DNA of 64,000 bases from Alopecurus myosuroides (taxonomy: Eukaryota; Streptophyta; Magnoliopsida; Poales; Poaceae). Made by a program: the position numbers and the translations under genes. Every line of letters starts with the position of its first letter. Within the stretch, counting starts at the first letter, position 1. The stretch is taken from positions 24,994,536-25,058,535 of the forward strand of contig CM054062.1 of the NCBI GenBank assembly GCA_028641055.1. The letters are read 5' to 3'. Below the pieces are notes generated by a model that had not been told where the DNA came from, ran no database searches, and saw nothing but the letters and a program-made list of their open reading frames with translations. This document shows positions 22,791-33,501 of the stretch, piece after piece.

Positions 22791-23990
22791 AATTACTCAT
22801 TCGCATTGAACTCTAGAAAAAGGTGAAGTTAGGTCAGCCTGATTGGCCACAGAAGGTAGCCGGAAATTTCTGGATCAACTGGAAATTTCGGTTGTGAAGA
22901 TTGTCTCTGAAAATGGCCACAGAAGGTAGCCGGATTTTTCTGGACAATCGGAAATTCCGATTTTGAATATTTTCTCAGAGATTGATCACAGAAGGTAGCC
23001 GGAAATTTCAACCGGAATTTCTAAGGAAAAACCGGATATTCCGGTTGGGGAAGAATCAACACGAAAACAGCTACGGACTGAAAGTTTCTGCTCTTTGGAG
23101 TCAACCGGAAATATCCAACCAACCGGAATTTCCGGTTGGAAGAGTTTTGGCTTAGAAGTTAACTGAGAATTTGTACCAATTTTTTTTGTGAAACCGGAAT
23201 TTTCGGTTTGGTCAAATGATGTCGAAATCTCATATCTGAAGCAAAACAACTAACGAGAAGTGGCTCCAATTTCTGCATCCAACGGCCACATTTATGGAGG
23301 GGGTATATATACTCCCTTCTTCTCCCCCAACAGCTGTAGTTCACTCAATATTTTGATTGCATATTTATTGAGCTCACCAAATCAAAGATTTCCCCAATCC
23401 CTTTACCCAAACTCGTTGATCTTTGGAGGATTAAAGGAGAAGCCCCCGATCTACTACTTCACCAAGCCATTCTTCATTTTCCACTTATTCACTTGAGGGA
23501 ATCTAATTTAGGATTTTCTTATGGAAATCCTATACCCCAATGCTACTCACTTGTTGATTTTTGGTGATTCTTGGGAGCCTCCAATTCGGTTGTGGGTGTG
23601 TGCCTCAAGCTTATTGTAAAGGATTCAATTTTCGCCTCAAAGGGAATCAATAGTAGAAGGTGAACTAGGCCTTTGTGGCGAGGTTCATCGGAGAATAGGG
23701 TGAGGCCTTTCTGGCGTCGAGTAGGCCTTTCTGGCGAAACTCACAACCCCGCAAACGAGAAGTACTCCCCTCAAAAGGAGGAACTCGGTATTACATCCTT
23801 GTCTCCGCGTGCTTCCATTATCGGTTACCTCGTTCCTCTCCTGTACATATTGTTGTTCTTGTCATATAGGTCAATTCACCGTAGTTGCATATCTAGAGAA
23901 TTTACCTTTGTGTCAAGTCTAAATCGAAAAACAATTAAAATTGATAGTAGCACCTATTCACCCCCTCTTGGTGTCCATACTATCCATTCA
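22791..23990 (+). repeat. LTR of a Copia-type element (5' border unresolved)
   Basis: The 3' border is good: the LTR ends ATCCATTCA and a Met-type PBS starts at 23993. The 5' border is only estimated. The interior has three copies of a CACAGAAGGTAGCCGG unit (about 22847, 22918 and 22988), many CCGGAA/TTCCGG palindromes to 23210 and a TATA box at 23304-23311. The second LTR is outside the window or deleted, so length and target duplication cannot be checked. Confidence 0.55.
23304..23311 (+). promoter_or_regulatory. TATA box of the Copia LTR
   Basis: TATATATA in the context GGGGGTATATATACTCCC, about 680 bp before the LTR end, where a U3/R promoter would be expected. Confidence 0.55.
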
Positions 23991-23992
23991 AT

Positions 23993-24005
23993 TGGTATAA
24001 GAGCC
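23993..24005 (+). promoter_or_regulatory. primer-binding site of the + strand Copia element
   Basis: TGGTATAAGAGCC, one mismatch from the initiator-Met PBS TGGTATCAGAGC, two bases after the LTR end. It is cut two bases later by the insertion of the second Copia element. GCCTC at 24003-24007 is the target duplication. Confidence 0.75.
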
Positions 24006-24007
24006 TC
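24003..24007. repeat. target-site duplication GCCTC (left copy)
   Basis: Pairs with 44150-44154 on the far side of the minus-strand Copia element. Together they restore the leader of the + strand Copia element. Confidence 0.9.
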
Positions 24008-24467
24008 TAAAAGGACACATATGTCGCCTAGAGGGGGGTGAATAGGCGTTTAAAAATAATTACGGTTAAGGCTTTAATAAATGCGGAATAAAAACTAGCG
24101 TTTAATTTATCAAGACAAAACCTAAACAAACTAGGTTCACTTATGTGCACCAACAACTTATGCTAAACAATTCAAGCAACTATGTGATAGCAAGATATGT
24201 TACTTCAAGCTCGACGACTATCACAAAGTAAATTGCATAAGTAAAGAGATCGGGTATAGAAATAACCGAGAGACGTGGAGACGATGATTTATCCCGAAGT
24301 TCACTTCCCAATGGAAGCTAATCTCCGTTGGAGAGGTGTGGAGTCACAACGACCAATGCGGAGTGCCACGATCCACTATGGGACCTTTGAGGACGGTCAC
24401 CGATCCCGTACAAGATTGGGGAAATCTCCACAACTAAATTCGAGACTCTCAACAATATCCCGTGAGC

Positions 24468-24570
24468 CACCAAAACTCCGAGATAGCAACAAGGTCTCGA
24501 GCCACCAAAACTCCAAGACAATAAGGTCCGGAGCCACCAAAACTCCAAGACAACAACAACCGTCAAGGGT
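24468..24570. repeat. three copies of a ~33-bp unit in the Copia LTR
   Basis: GAGCCACCAAAACTCC followed by a GAGATAGCAACAAGG or AAGACAACAA tail, three times in a row. The same cluster is at about 42247-42345 in the other LTR, so it predates insertion. Confidence 0.8.
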
Positions 24571-24923
24571 ACTCCAAGTACCCAAGAGGACAAGATCAAG
24601 AGCACTCCAAGAACCCAAGAGTAACAAGCTTCCCAACCTTTCGCTCGAACGAATCCTCGTAGAGAAATCAAACCGATGCAACCTATCCAATGGCAAGAAC
24701 ACAAGAAGTGCTTAATCCTTCACTCTCAAATGCCACCAAAGCAACAAATGCTATGGGGGGAGAAAAGAGGAAGAATAAGGAAGAACTCAACAAATGAATC
24801 CACAAGATCTAGATCCAAAGACTTCCCCTCACTAAGAGGAGAGATGGATTGGTGGAATAGTAGATCTAGATCTTCTCTATCTTTTCCCACTAATTGGAGG
24901 CAAGAATCATGGAGGAATAGAGA

Positions 24924-24928
24924 GAAAG
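24924..24928. repeat. target-site duplication GAAAG (left copy)
   Basis: Matches 34316-34320. The undisturbed Copia LTR at 42710 shows the site with a single GAAAG. Confidence 0.93.
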
Positions 24929-25765
24929 TGTTGCCACGCAAAATTGCCGCGCGACACCACGATAACCGTCGTGCTTACGTGACGACGAATGATTGCTTTT
25001 CCGGCAAAGCAACAAAGGATTCCTCGATTTCGTGGAGGAGATACGACCGCTTTTCGGCGCAAAACGGCAAAGATGAGCTAAACCCTAGGGCTGCTAGGGC
25101 TCAGCGAGAAACAGCAGAGAAAAGTACGTACGTGAAAAATAGATTGTTTTTTTGTTGAGTATCGATTGTTGTTTTTCAATCGGTCGTGGCCTTAATATTT
25201 AAGGACGCAGGACTTGGCGTATACGAGTAGACTTCTAAAAGCTAAACCGATCAGGCCTTCTACCTTGATTCGGTTACCTTGTACAGATATGCCGTCAAAT
25301 TAAGATAACTGATCTACCTAGCAGTTTAAATGCCTAAGACATGCTCACGTACAAATACGGTATGGCCCACAAGGCAATAAAATATACCGGCAAGGATGCA
25401 CATCACACCAGCCATACATCGATCACTCGTCCATGTTGTTTTCTGGTTGCGTTTTCCTTCACGCTGAGTGTATGGCCTTCGTAAATATCTTCAGCTTTGA
25501 CATATCTGATACATGTTAGGACTTGTCCTACACCCTTGCACTTTAGCGCGCGCGTTTCTGAATCCTTGCAAGACTTGTCCTTCGCTAACCCAGAAATTAC
25601 TTCGAGTTAGCTTGTTGTACCTGGGCTGCCGCTAGACCATAACCTAGTCTGCATTTTAAACTTAATAGAAAGTTTCAAATATATATGTCAAGTAATATTT
25701 TAACCACGGTCCTCCAAATTAATTTGGCTCGTATAATACTTAGCTGCCAAATTATGTATTTAACA
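24929..25765 (-). repeat. 3' LTR (element sense) of the Tat element
   Basis: 837 bp, reading TGTTGCCACGC...ATTTAACA on the + strand. It has a 23-bp insertion relative to its partner around 25376-25400 (CAATAAAATATACCGG region). Confidence 0.93.
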
Positions 25766-25785
25766 CATGCCCCCCTATTTTTGGT
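25766..25785 (-). promoter_or_regulatory. polypurine tract of the Tat element
   Basis: The minus strand reads AAAAATAGGGGGGCATG right next to the 3' LTR. A degenerate series with GGGCGATAT or GGACGATGT motifs follows at about 25820-25960 with no coding sequence. Confidence 0.75.
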
Positions 25786-25991
25786 ATAATTTTATTTATA
25801 AAAAACACAGCAACAATACCTCAGGACGATGTCGCAAATTTCACCGACCATATGATCTCTTAGGACGATGTTCAAAGAATACATCAGCCAAATTTTCTCA
25901 GGGCGATATGTCAAATATCGGCCAATTTTTTCCTTAGGGCGATACTTCAATAATATATCAGCCATATTATCATCAAGCCTCCTGCCACATG

Positions 25992-27392
25992 CTAGGATAG
26001 TATTTTTTTCAAATATTTTCCATTGAGAGCTTTGGACAATCTTACTCCCTGCAAAGATTGTACAAAATATGAATTTCTAGAAACAATTTCTACAACTTTA
26101 TAAGGGCCTTCCCAACTCGGCGACCATTTGCCGAATTTCCTATCTTTAGTTCCAATAGGTAAAATCGTTTTCCACACCAAATCTTCTAGCTGAAACGATT
26201 TTTCTCTCACCCTGTTATTATAAGCCTTAGCTACTCTTAATTTCTCCTTCTCAATTTCCCGTAAGGCTCGTAATCTTTCTTCAGAAACGTCATCTATTCT
26301 ATCCATCATCAAATTATTGTAATCTACATCCGACAAATTATTTTGTCTGGCCACTCTAAGAGCCTGCAAATTAATCTCCACGGGTAATACTGCTTCCTGA
26401 CCATAAACTAGCTCAAACAGCGTCACTTGAGTTGCTCCGTGTTTAGATATCCGATGAGCCCGTAAAGCTTTCGAAAGTACCTCATGCCATCTTTTCGGAT
26501 GCTCCTCAATTTTCTTTTTGATAAGCTTAATTAAAGTTTTGTTGCTAGATTCGGCCTGTCCATTAGCCTGAGCATAATAAGGCGACGAATTTAACAATTT
26601 AATTCTAAATGATTCGGCAAATTCACGAAACTGGTGAGACATAAAAGAAGATCCTTGATCGGTAGTCAAAGTTTGAGGAATGCCGAATCTATGAATAATA
26701 TGTTCTAAGAGAAAACTTATCAATTCTTTATGAGTCATATTTTTCAAAGGAACCGCTTCAGTCCATTTAGTAAAATAATCCGTGGCTACTAAGACGAAGC
26801 GGTGTCTTTTAGAAGATGAGGGATGTATTTCACCAATAAAATCTAAACCCCACCCTCTAAATGGCCACAACTTAATTATGGGATTCAACATAGCTACAGG
26901 TGCTGATTGGATATTCCCGGATTTTTGACACGCCTCACAGCCTCTATAATATCGAAAGCAATTTTCTAACAAAGTTGGCCAATAAAAATCTGCTCTTTTT
27001 AATAACCATCGCATTTTCTGCGCCGACTGATGTGTCTCACATATACCTTCGTGTACTTCACCCATAGCTATTTTAGACTGATCAGAATCTAAACACTTTA
27101 AAAGCACCCCATCTATTGTTCGGCGATATAATTCATCATCAAACAAAGTATATTTTAAAGCTTGTCGCCGAATTTTTCTATCTCTCGTTTGACTTGGATC
27201 TTTAAAAAAATTAATTAGAGGAAGTCTCCAATCAGCAGGTTCTATACTATTAGCTAATTCGGTTGCTTTTGTCCCATGTACTGAATCCTCTTTTCCTGCT
27301 ACTATATGTTGCTGGACCAAATCAGAAATTGATGCACTATGTATGGGATCAATAAATAACGTGTCGGTGTCATTTTTTGCAGCAACTAGCAT
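25992..27392 (-). CDS. integrase, Tat element (open 466-codon frame)
   Basis: Zinc-binding N-terminus with His-His (HEGICETHQSAQKMRW) and Cys-Cys (CEACQKSG). The catalytic triad is D in LDFIGEIHP, D in TTDQGSSF and E in GQAESSN, the last two separated by 35 residues as required. A C-terminal region follows (WSPSWEGPYKVVEIVSRNSYFVQ) with no chromodomain. The frame is open to the stop at 25992, but it has no own start and in the intact element would be part of the pol polyprotein. It is the best preserved enzyme of this copy. Integrase joins the cDNA to host DNA. Confidence 0.88.
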   Translation of the reverse strand: MLVAAKNDTDTLFIDPIHSASISDLVQQHIVAGKEDSVHGTKATELANSIEPADWRLPLINFFKDPSQTRDRKIRRQALKYTLFDDELYRRTIDGVLLKCLDSDQSKIAMGEVHEGICETHQSAQKMRWLLKRADFYWPTLLENCFRYYRGCEACQKSGNIQSAPVAMLNPIIKLWPFRGWGLDFIGEIHPSSSKRHRFVLVATDYFTKWTEAVPLKNMTHKELISFLLEHIIHRFGIPQTLTTDQGSSFMSHQFREFAESFRIKLLNSSPYYAQANGQAESSNKTLIKLIKKKIEEHPKRWHEVLSKALRAHRISKHGATQVTLFELVYGQEAVLPVEINLQALRVARQNNLSDVDYNNLMMDRIDDVSEERLRALREIEKEKLRVAKAYNNRVREKSFQLEDLVWKTILPIGTKDRKFGKWSPSWEGPYKVVEIVSRNSYFVQSLQGVRLSKALNGKYLKKILS

Positions 27393-27669
27393 CGGTTGTT
27401 CTTATATTAATTTTTTTTTCTTTACTAATTCGATAACCGGATGCTTGTTGTGCCAAATAATTAGCTCTAGCATTTTCTTCTCTAGGTATATGACTAATAG
27501 TGAACGTATCTAGAGACTTAATTATGTCCAAACATCGGTCCAAATAACTATTTAGTAATCCATCAAAACACTGAAATTCGCCTTTAATTTGTTGCACTAC
27601 TAGAAGCGAATCCCCAAAAGCATCTATATCTTTCACACCCATATCAACTAAATTTTGTAAACCAAACAA
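27370..27669 (-). pseudogene. second (archaeal-type) RNase H domain, Tat element
   Basis: The segment GVKDIDAFGDSLLVVQQIKG shows the conserved GDS of the archaeal-type RNase H, followed by FTISHIPREENARANYLAQQAS with the HIPREEN-A-A-LA pattern. This extra domain between RNase H and integrase defines the Tat branch of plant Gypsy elements. Its upstream part (27670-27760) is in the same region but broken. The frame is shifted against the following integrase. Confidence 0.8.
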
Positions 27670-27752
27670 TAAAGCTTCATACTCAGCTTGGTTTTTAGTG
27701 CAAAGATATTCTAAACGGACCGATGTTTTGTAAATAACATTGTTGGGAGAAA

Positions 27753-28364
27753 TTAAAACATTACCAACACCTTGTCCCTCTCCACAAACCGATCCATCAA
27801 AATAAATCTTCCATGGGCATACACTAACATAATTAATATTTTCTTCATCTTTAATCCTATGATCAACAATAAAATCGGCGATAACTTGACCCTCATAGCA
27901 CGCAGCGATTCATATTCTAAATCATATTCTATTAGCGCATAAGCCCATTTTCCAATCCTACCACTAAGAATCGGTTGTTGCAACATATATTTAATCACGT
28001 CGGCTTGACAAGCTACGACACATGTGCTAGAAAGTAAATACCGTCAAAATCTGGTACATGCATAATATAAAGACAAATATAACATTTCAATAAACACGTA
28101 CCGAGTTTCGGCGTCCAGCAAACGGCGAATTAAGTATGCAATAATATATTTCTTCATGCCGTCATCCTGGGCAAAGACTGCGCCGGTCACTCTATCTTGT
28201 GCAGCAACGTACAACCTGAACGGCACACCGGACTTGGGCGCTCGCAATACCGGAGGACTCGACAAATATCTCTTTATATTATTAAAAGCCTCTTGCTGTT
28301 CTGCCCCCCAAGTGAATTCGGCTTCATTCTTTAGCCGAAGTAATGGAACAAACGATTCAATTTT
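27753..28364 (-). pseudogene. RNase H domain remnant, Tat element
   Basis: Pieces SSPPVLRAPKSGVPFRLYVAAQDRV (the usual first Asp is replaced in LYVAAQD), AQDDGMKKYIIAYLIRRLL and ETRYVFIEML, followed by a stop. After that comes LQQPILSGRIGKWAYALIEYDLEYE, the usual end of the domain, in 27753-27998. Several stops and shifts; inactive. It corresponds to the first, retroviral-type RNase H behind RT. Confidence 0.75.
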
Positions 28365-29410
28365 TCATGCAAGGTTAGATATGAATCGTCTTAAATAATT
28401 AACTTTTCCTAACAGCTTTTGCACGTCTTTTTTACATGTCGGCTCCTTCAAGTTTATAATTGACTCCACTTTTGTAGGATCAATCTCTACGCCATTCTCA
28501 TGAATTATGAAACCTAAAAACTTCCCAGCCGACATACCAAAAGCACATTTGAGTGGATTCATTTTCAACCCATACCGACGCATCCTTTCAAAAGATAATC
28601 GCAAATCGGATAAATGATGATCAAAACCATCCGATTTAACAACCACATCATCAATATATATTTCTAGTACAATGCCAAGAAGATCATGAAAAATTAAGTT
28701 CATAGCGCGTTGGTATGTAGCGCCGGCATTTTTCAAACCAAAAGTCACGACAACCCACTCGAATAAACCAACAAAACCTGGGCAGCGAAAAACGGTCTTA
28801 GACGTGTCTGTTTCGGCCATAAATATTTGATTATAACCAGCATTACCATCTAAAAAACTAATTATTTTATGTCCCGAAGCATCATTAATAAGCATGTCGG
28901 CAATAGGCATAGGATATTCATCTTTTGGAGTGGCTTTATTCAAATCTCTGAAATCAACACATATTCTAATCTTACCGGTGTTTTTCTTTTCAACGGGGAC
29001 AATATTAGAAACCCAATCTGCATATCTACACGGCCGAATAAACCCAACTTTTATCAACCGATTATATTGGGGTTAAAATTCCTACGAGGTTGTTTATGCG
29101 GCCTAAAACCAGATTTAATAGGTAATCTATGTTCCACTAAATCTCTACTCAAACCAGGCATCTCAGTATAATTCCAAGCAAAACAATCAACAAATTCTTT
29201 AAGTAATACACATACCTTGTATTTCTGATCGGCTTTTAATTTAGCATTAATAAATGTAGGACTCGGAATGCTCCCGTCACCAATATCAATCTCTTCAAGC
29301 GGATCAGCCGATAAGAATACTTGTCCAAGCTTCTCCATATCATCAAAATCTTCAATTGCCTCATGCATATCGTTCTTCCCGGAACGATATTCCTCGGTGC
29401 GTCTTTGCAA
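28365..29410 (-). pseudogene. reverse transcriptase, Tat element (one frameshift)
   Basis: The upstream piece (29054-29410) ends at the entry to RT (PHKQPRRNFNPNIIG). After a shift the frame 28365-29057 holds most of RT: IRICVDFRDLNKATPKDEYP, SFLDGNAGYNQI, VMTFGL-type VVTFGLKNAGATYQ and the catalytic YIDD in EIYIDDVVVKS, then GFIIHENGVEIDP and the connection LGKVNYLRRFI. All RT blocks including the Asp pair are present, so the domain was lost by the frameshift and the stop at 28365, not by active-site change. RT copies genomic RNA into DNA in the particle. Confidence 0.88.
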
Positions 29411-29573
29411 CCACTTAATATTATCTTATTTATTCATTATCTTCTTTATTCATTATTTATAAAGAAAGATAATTAAGCCGAGCTATGCTAGCCGGCTGTG
29501 CATGTATGGGTACAAAACCATCTCTACCGGTGCTAATATAATCGTATTCCGATAAATCCCTACCGGTCAAACA

Positions 29574-32086
29574 TCACATCTCACCGTGCTGCCAATCAAC
29601 CGGTGCCTCCGTCAACGCAATGCAAGCTGAGTTATCCGCCTCGATCACCTCCACATCATCATGATCCCATTGAATCAAGCACTGGTGTAGAGTGGAAGGG
29701 ATGCAGCAATTTGCATGAATCCAATCGCGCCCCAAAAGAACATTGTACCGACCTTTGACTTCAACAACAAAAAATGCAGTCGGCAATGTTTTGCTACCCA
29801 CTGTGAGCTCCATAGAAATAACACCCTTGGCTTCAGACAATTCTCCAGAAAATCCACTAAGTCCCATGTTAGCTTTCATCAATTCTCTCCCTTTTCGGCC
29901 CAACTTAGAGAAAACCGAAAAAGGCATAATATTAACCCCGGCACCGCCATCAACAAGCATGCGACCAATAGGCTTACCATCGATATGACCCCTGATGAAT
30001 AATCGTTTCAGATGCTGATCAGGCTTCTCGGGTTTCTCAAATGTAGCATTTTTCGCACCAAGAACAAGTTCAGCAACTTCAGCCTCGGGCGGACGAAATT
30101 CAGCAGGTAAGGCGAACACCATGTTAACATCCATGTCACTAAGTATATCATCGCTGTCCTCTGAATTTTCACCATTGACCATATCATTTGCAAGGTCCTC
30201 CGGCGTTTCATCGGTGATGTCGTCCGTTGTGTCATCAATGGCCTTATTCTCCTCTGTTATGATGCGCTTCTCCTTCCAAATTTTTGTAGGGAACATTGGT
30301 CTTTCACGATTAAATAGTTCATCGCGCTTTTTCTTAGTTATTTCCTCCCTGATCTCCAATGTCCGCAGCCGCTGTACTCGGCGCTTCTGTGTATGTGTTA
30401 ATCCCGTCGGACACCACCGAGGTCCCGGTTTAGTTCCAGGAGCGACCGATTGAATTTTATTGCCCCCCAAGTTTTTTGGCCTATACTGACGTACTGCCGT
30501 GTCTGGCACAAATATTCTTCCCTTGGCCGAAATATTTTCCTGCTGACTGAATACGGCAGTGCATCCATTATTCTGGCTCCCCATAGTAGTTGCTTTCACG
30601 TGCTTGCCAAATGAACCAAAAAGAATTTGAGGAGACCAACTAGTGGATGTACGTGAGTTGTTGTTGCTCATGGATGAATCAGTGGGTGCACTAACCGAAC
30701 CATCCTTTTTATTAGCACTAGAGGTGGCAACGACTGGATTACCTGGCCCTTTGTCTCGCGTGCTACCATTATTTTCCTGCACCGATACACAGCTTACTGT
30801 ATCAGCATTCTTTGCTGCTGTAATATTTCTGACATCTTTAGCAGACTGGCCACGATCGGTGTTTAAATTATCTGAGCTTTGTACAGACTTACGTACCCAA
30901 GTGAACTTGCGACCACTATTATAATTCCTGCTATCTGTATTATGCACCGGCGATCGTCTCGCTTGATCAAAAATTGCATCACGCGGTCGATGATCCTGAT
31001 TGAAACGAGCTCGTTTCTCTTGCAACGGTCTCCTGTACATAGGACCTGAAGGAACCCACTCCGGCTGAAAATAACCTGCTGGCCGCGCAGCGTATGGTGC
31101 CCAAGGATTAAAACTCCAGGTTGGAAATTGTGGATACATAGGAGGTGCACCAGCCCAATATGCAGGCTGCATTGCAAAATATAGATGCTGGTCATATGAA
31201 TTCCCTCGCTATTGCTCATGACCACCAGGTCCGGAAGGAGACCTAGGACGCTTCACGCCTCCGAGCCGATTAAATACGTTGCCGGACCTGCGTGAAGTGT
31301 ATTTTTCCAACAACATACTAACCGTCGACTTTATTTTTGGAGTTTGCTTCTTTCCTCCATTGACTTTCCACACTCCCACTTCTGGATTTTTTGGTTTGAT
31401 CATCCTCGGTGCAGCATTATTGTCAATAATAACATTTTTTCCTTGAGTAGACTCGGTCTGATCCGACCGAATAAGCACCTTTTTGTTCTGAAACTCAATC
31501 ACATTAATAGGAAAAGGATCACTGTCAAGTTTCATCGTAGTGCTTTCTGTAAACGTCAATCGTCCGTCATTTATGGCCGATTGCACCTGTCGACGAAACA
31601 CATTACAATCATTAGTAGAATGAGAAGAAGAATTGTGCCACTTGCAATAAGATCTTTTATCCAATTCCTCTCGAGATGGAATAACATGACCTTCTTTCAA
31701 CCTAATTAATTTTCCTTGCAGGAGCATATCAAAAATCTTATCACACTTGCTAATATCAAAAGTATACTTAATTTCTTCTCTTTTAGCAGGTGTAGGTTTC
31801 AAAGTCGGACATGCATAAGGTTTTGACTTTGGCGCTTGAACCCATTCGGCTACACATACGTCTACGTCATCCTCACTAGCCGAATCACTATCATGATCTA
31901 CATAATTTACCACATGATTATCCTTCTCTTTATTCCTATTATCTTTAAACCGACTATATTGTTTAATTTCCTTAGTCCGGTTTTCCTGCGCTAAAGCCTT
32001 TTGCAAAACTTGATTAACATCTAAAAATTCCTGCCCTTCTAATTTATCTTTAATATGAGTAAGTAAACCTGAAAAGGCGAGATCAG
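29574..32086 (-). pseudogene. gag C-terminal part and aspartic protease, Tat element
   Basis: After the frameshift at about 32090 the protein continues (KALAQENRTKEIKQYSRFKD) to a zinc-binding-like CKWHNSSSHSTNDC segment. It meets an in-frame UAG at 31209-31211 and then continues in the same frame from 31208 to 29574. The distal half contains the protease: RMLVDGGAGVNIMPFSVF with DGGAG at the active site, then YNVLLGRDWIH. The active site reads DGGA, a variant of DTGA/DSGA seen in this branch. The UAG falls in a poorly conserved linker (GGHEQ-stop-RGNSYDQ), so simple mutation is the likeliest explanation. Confidence 0.82.
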
Positions 32087-33454
32087 CTAGATCCTTTCGG
32101 CTATGGTCAAGCTAAAACATCGGTTTTCGACATCTCTAAACCTCCTAATATAATCATGGACATGTTCATTATATTTTTGTCTAACCATAGTTAAATCTGA
32201 AAGTCGAAGTTCAGTTTCACCGCTATAAAAATACTCATGAAATCTTTGCTCTAACTGTGCCCATGTGGAAATAGAATTAGGAGCAAGCGAGGTAAACCAA
32301 GTGAATGCAGTGCCGGACAAAGATAAAGGAAATAATTTAACTCTAAAAACATCCGATGTGCCGACTTCACTACATTGTGATAAAAATTGGCCTACATGCT
32401 CAAAAGTTGTTCTACTATCCTCTCCTGTAAATTTAACAAAATCTGGAATTCTAAAACCACGAGGATATGGCGTTGAATCAAAATAATCAGGATATGGCTT
32501 TTGATAAACACGTGCTCTACCCTTAGGTTCTAAACCAAATTCTCTAAGTATATTAGCAAGCTGATCTTTAAAAGTATCATTGGGCTGTGGAGAATTGGTT
32601 TGCGGAACGAATGGAACGCAAGCACGCGGTGGAAACTCCGGCATAGAAATTTGAGCATGTGAAATTTGCAACGGAGGTCCACTAAAATATGAATCAGGTA
32701 CCGGCCCATACGGGACGCCGGTACCGGAAGGTTGCATCGGTGGCGTGTTATATGCTACTGTTTGATAAAAAGGTTGCTGCAGATTAGAATTTATGCCTAC
32801 ACTTCGGTTAACGTTGCTGTAATTTTGTGGAGCCGAAGTTGAAACAATAGGCGCAGCAACACTACATGTAAAATTACTGACCGAACTGCTAGCATAATTG
32901 TTCTGGCTATTCAGGTTATTATTTAAAGTAGGAATGCGAACATGTTGTGCAACACTATCCGATGCACCTGGTGCGTGCATATGACCAGGAAGATTAAGCA
33001 AATTACTACTTCCAGGACGCATCGGCTTCTTAGTGGAATTTTCATCATTAATTTGTAGCACTACTGAACGCATATGACAAGGTATACTATCTTCAAGCTG
33101 ATCCTTAACTTCTTCAAATTTACTAACTACAGCTCGAGTAATTGTGCGTGACATGCTGGTTATGTCCGAACCATATTTACTAGCTACGGACACATCAATA
33201 AGATTAGCAATTTCATCAGTTGGCTTTTTTACCTTAGTGCCGAGTAGATCGGAAGGGCTCGGCATAGCTACCTTTTTTACGACGCCGTTCTTTGTCTTCT
33301 GGTATCCAGCTAATTTCAATCTTCTCCTTTCAGCTTGCTCTTCCTCAAGCTCCCGCTCAAACTCGCGCCGATTTTCTTCCGACAGATCGTCGAGTGTGAC
33401 AGCGATGACGTTGTCCATGTCGAGGTCGCTTCCGTTCTTCGATCCGACGTCCAT
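32087..33454 (-). pseudogene. gag, N-terminal part, Tat element
   Basis: The first true ATG is at 33454 (MDVGSKNGSDLDMDNV). The open frame extends upstream into the PBS and LTR, but only with non-ATG codons. An acidic, Glu/Arg-rich N-terminus (EFERELEEEQAERRRLK) and a long Ser/Asn/Pro-rich linker precede the gag core (LFPLSLSGTAFTWFTSLAPN, then WAQLEQRFHEYFYSGETEL), which is the conserved retrotransposon gag domain. The frame ends at 32087 in LTIAERI-stop. A shift by one base at about 32090 restores the expected DLADLAFSGL continuation, so this is a frameshift and not the natural gag end. Gag would form the virus-like particle in the cytoplasm. Confidence 0.85.
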
Positions 33455-33479
33455 CGCGTATGTGTTCTTGTTCTTCTCG

Positions 33480-33497
33480 TCCCCAGCGGAGTCGCCA
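33480..33497 (-). promoter_or_regulatory. primer-binding site, tRNA-Arg
   Basis: The minus strand reads TGGCGACTCCGCTGGGGA. This is complementary to the 3' end of plant tRNA-Arg (acceptor GACTCC/GGAGTCG plus CCA) as I remember it. It lies four bases inside the LTR. Confidence 0.75.
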
Positions 33498-33501
33498 ATT
33501 G

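Noticed and set aside
30643..30924. + strand frames opposite the Tat element's gag and pol (also 29743-30453 and 33144-33731)
   Set aside because: Antisense shadows of the minus-strand polyprotein without any domain.
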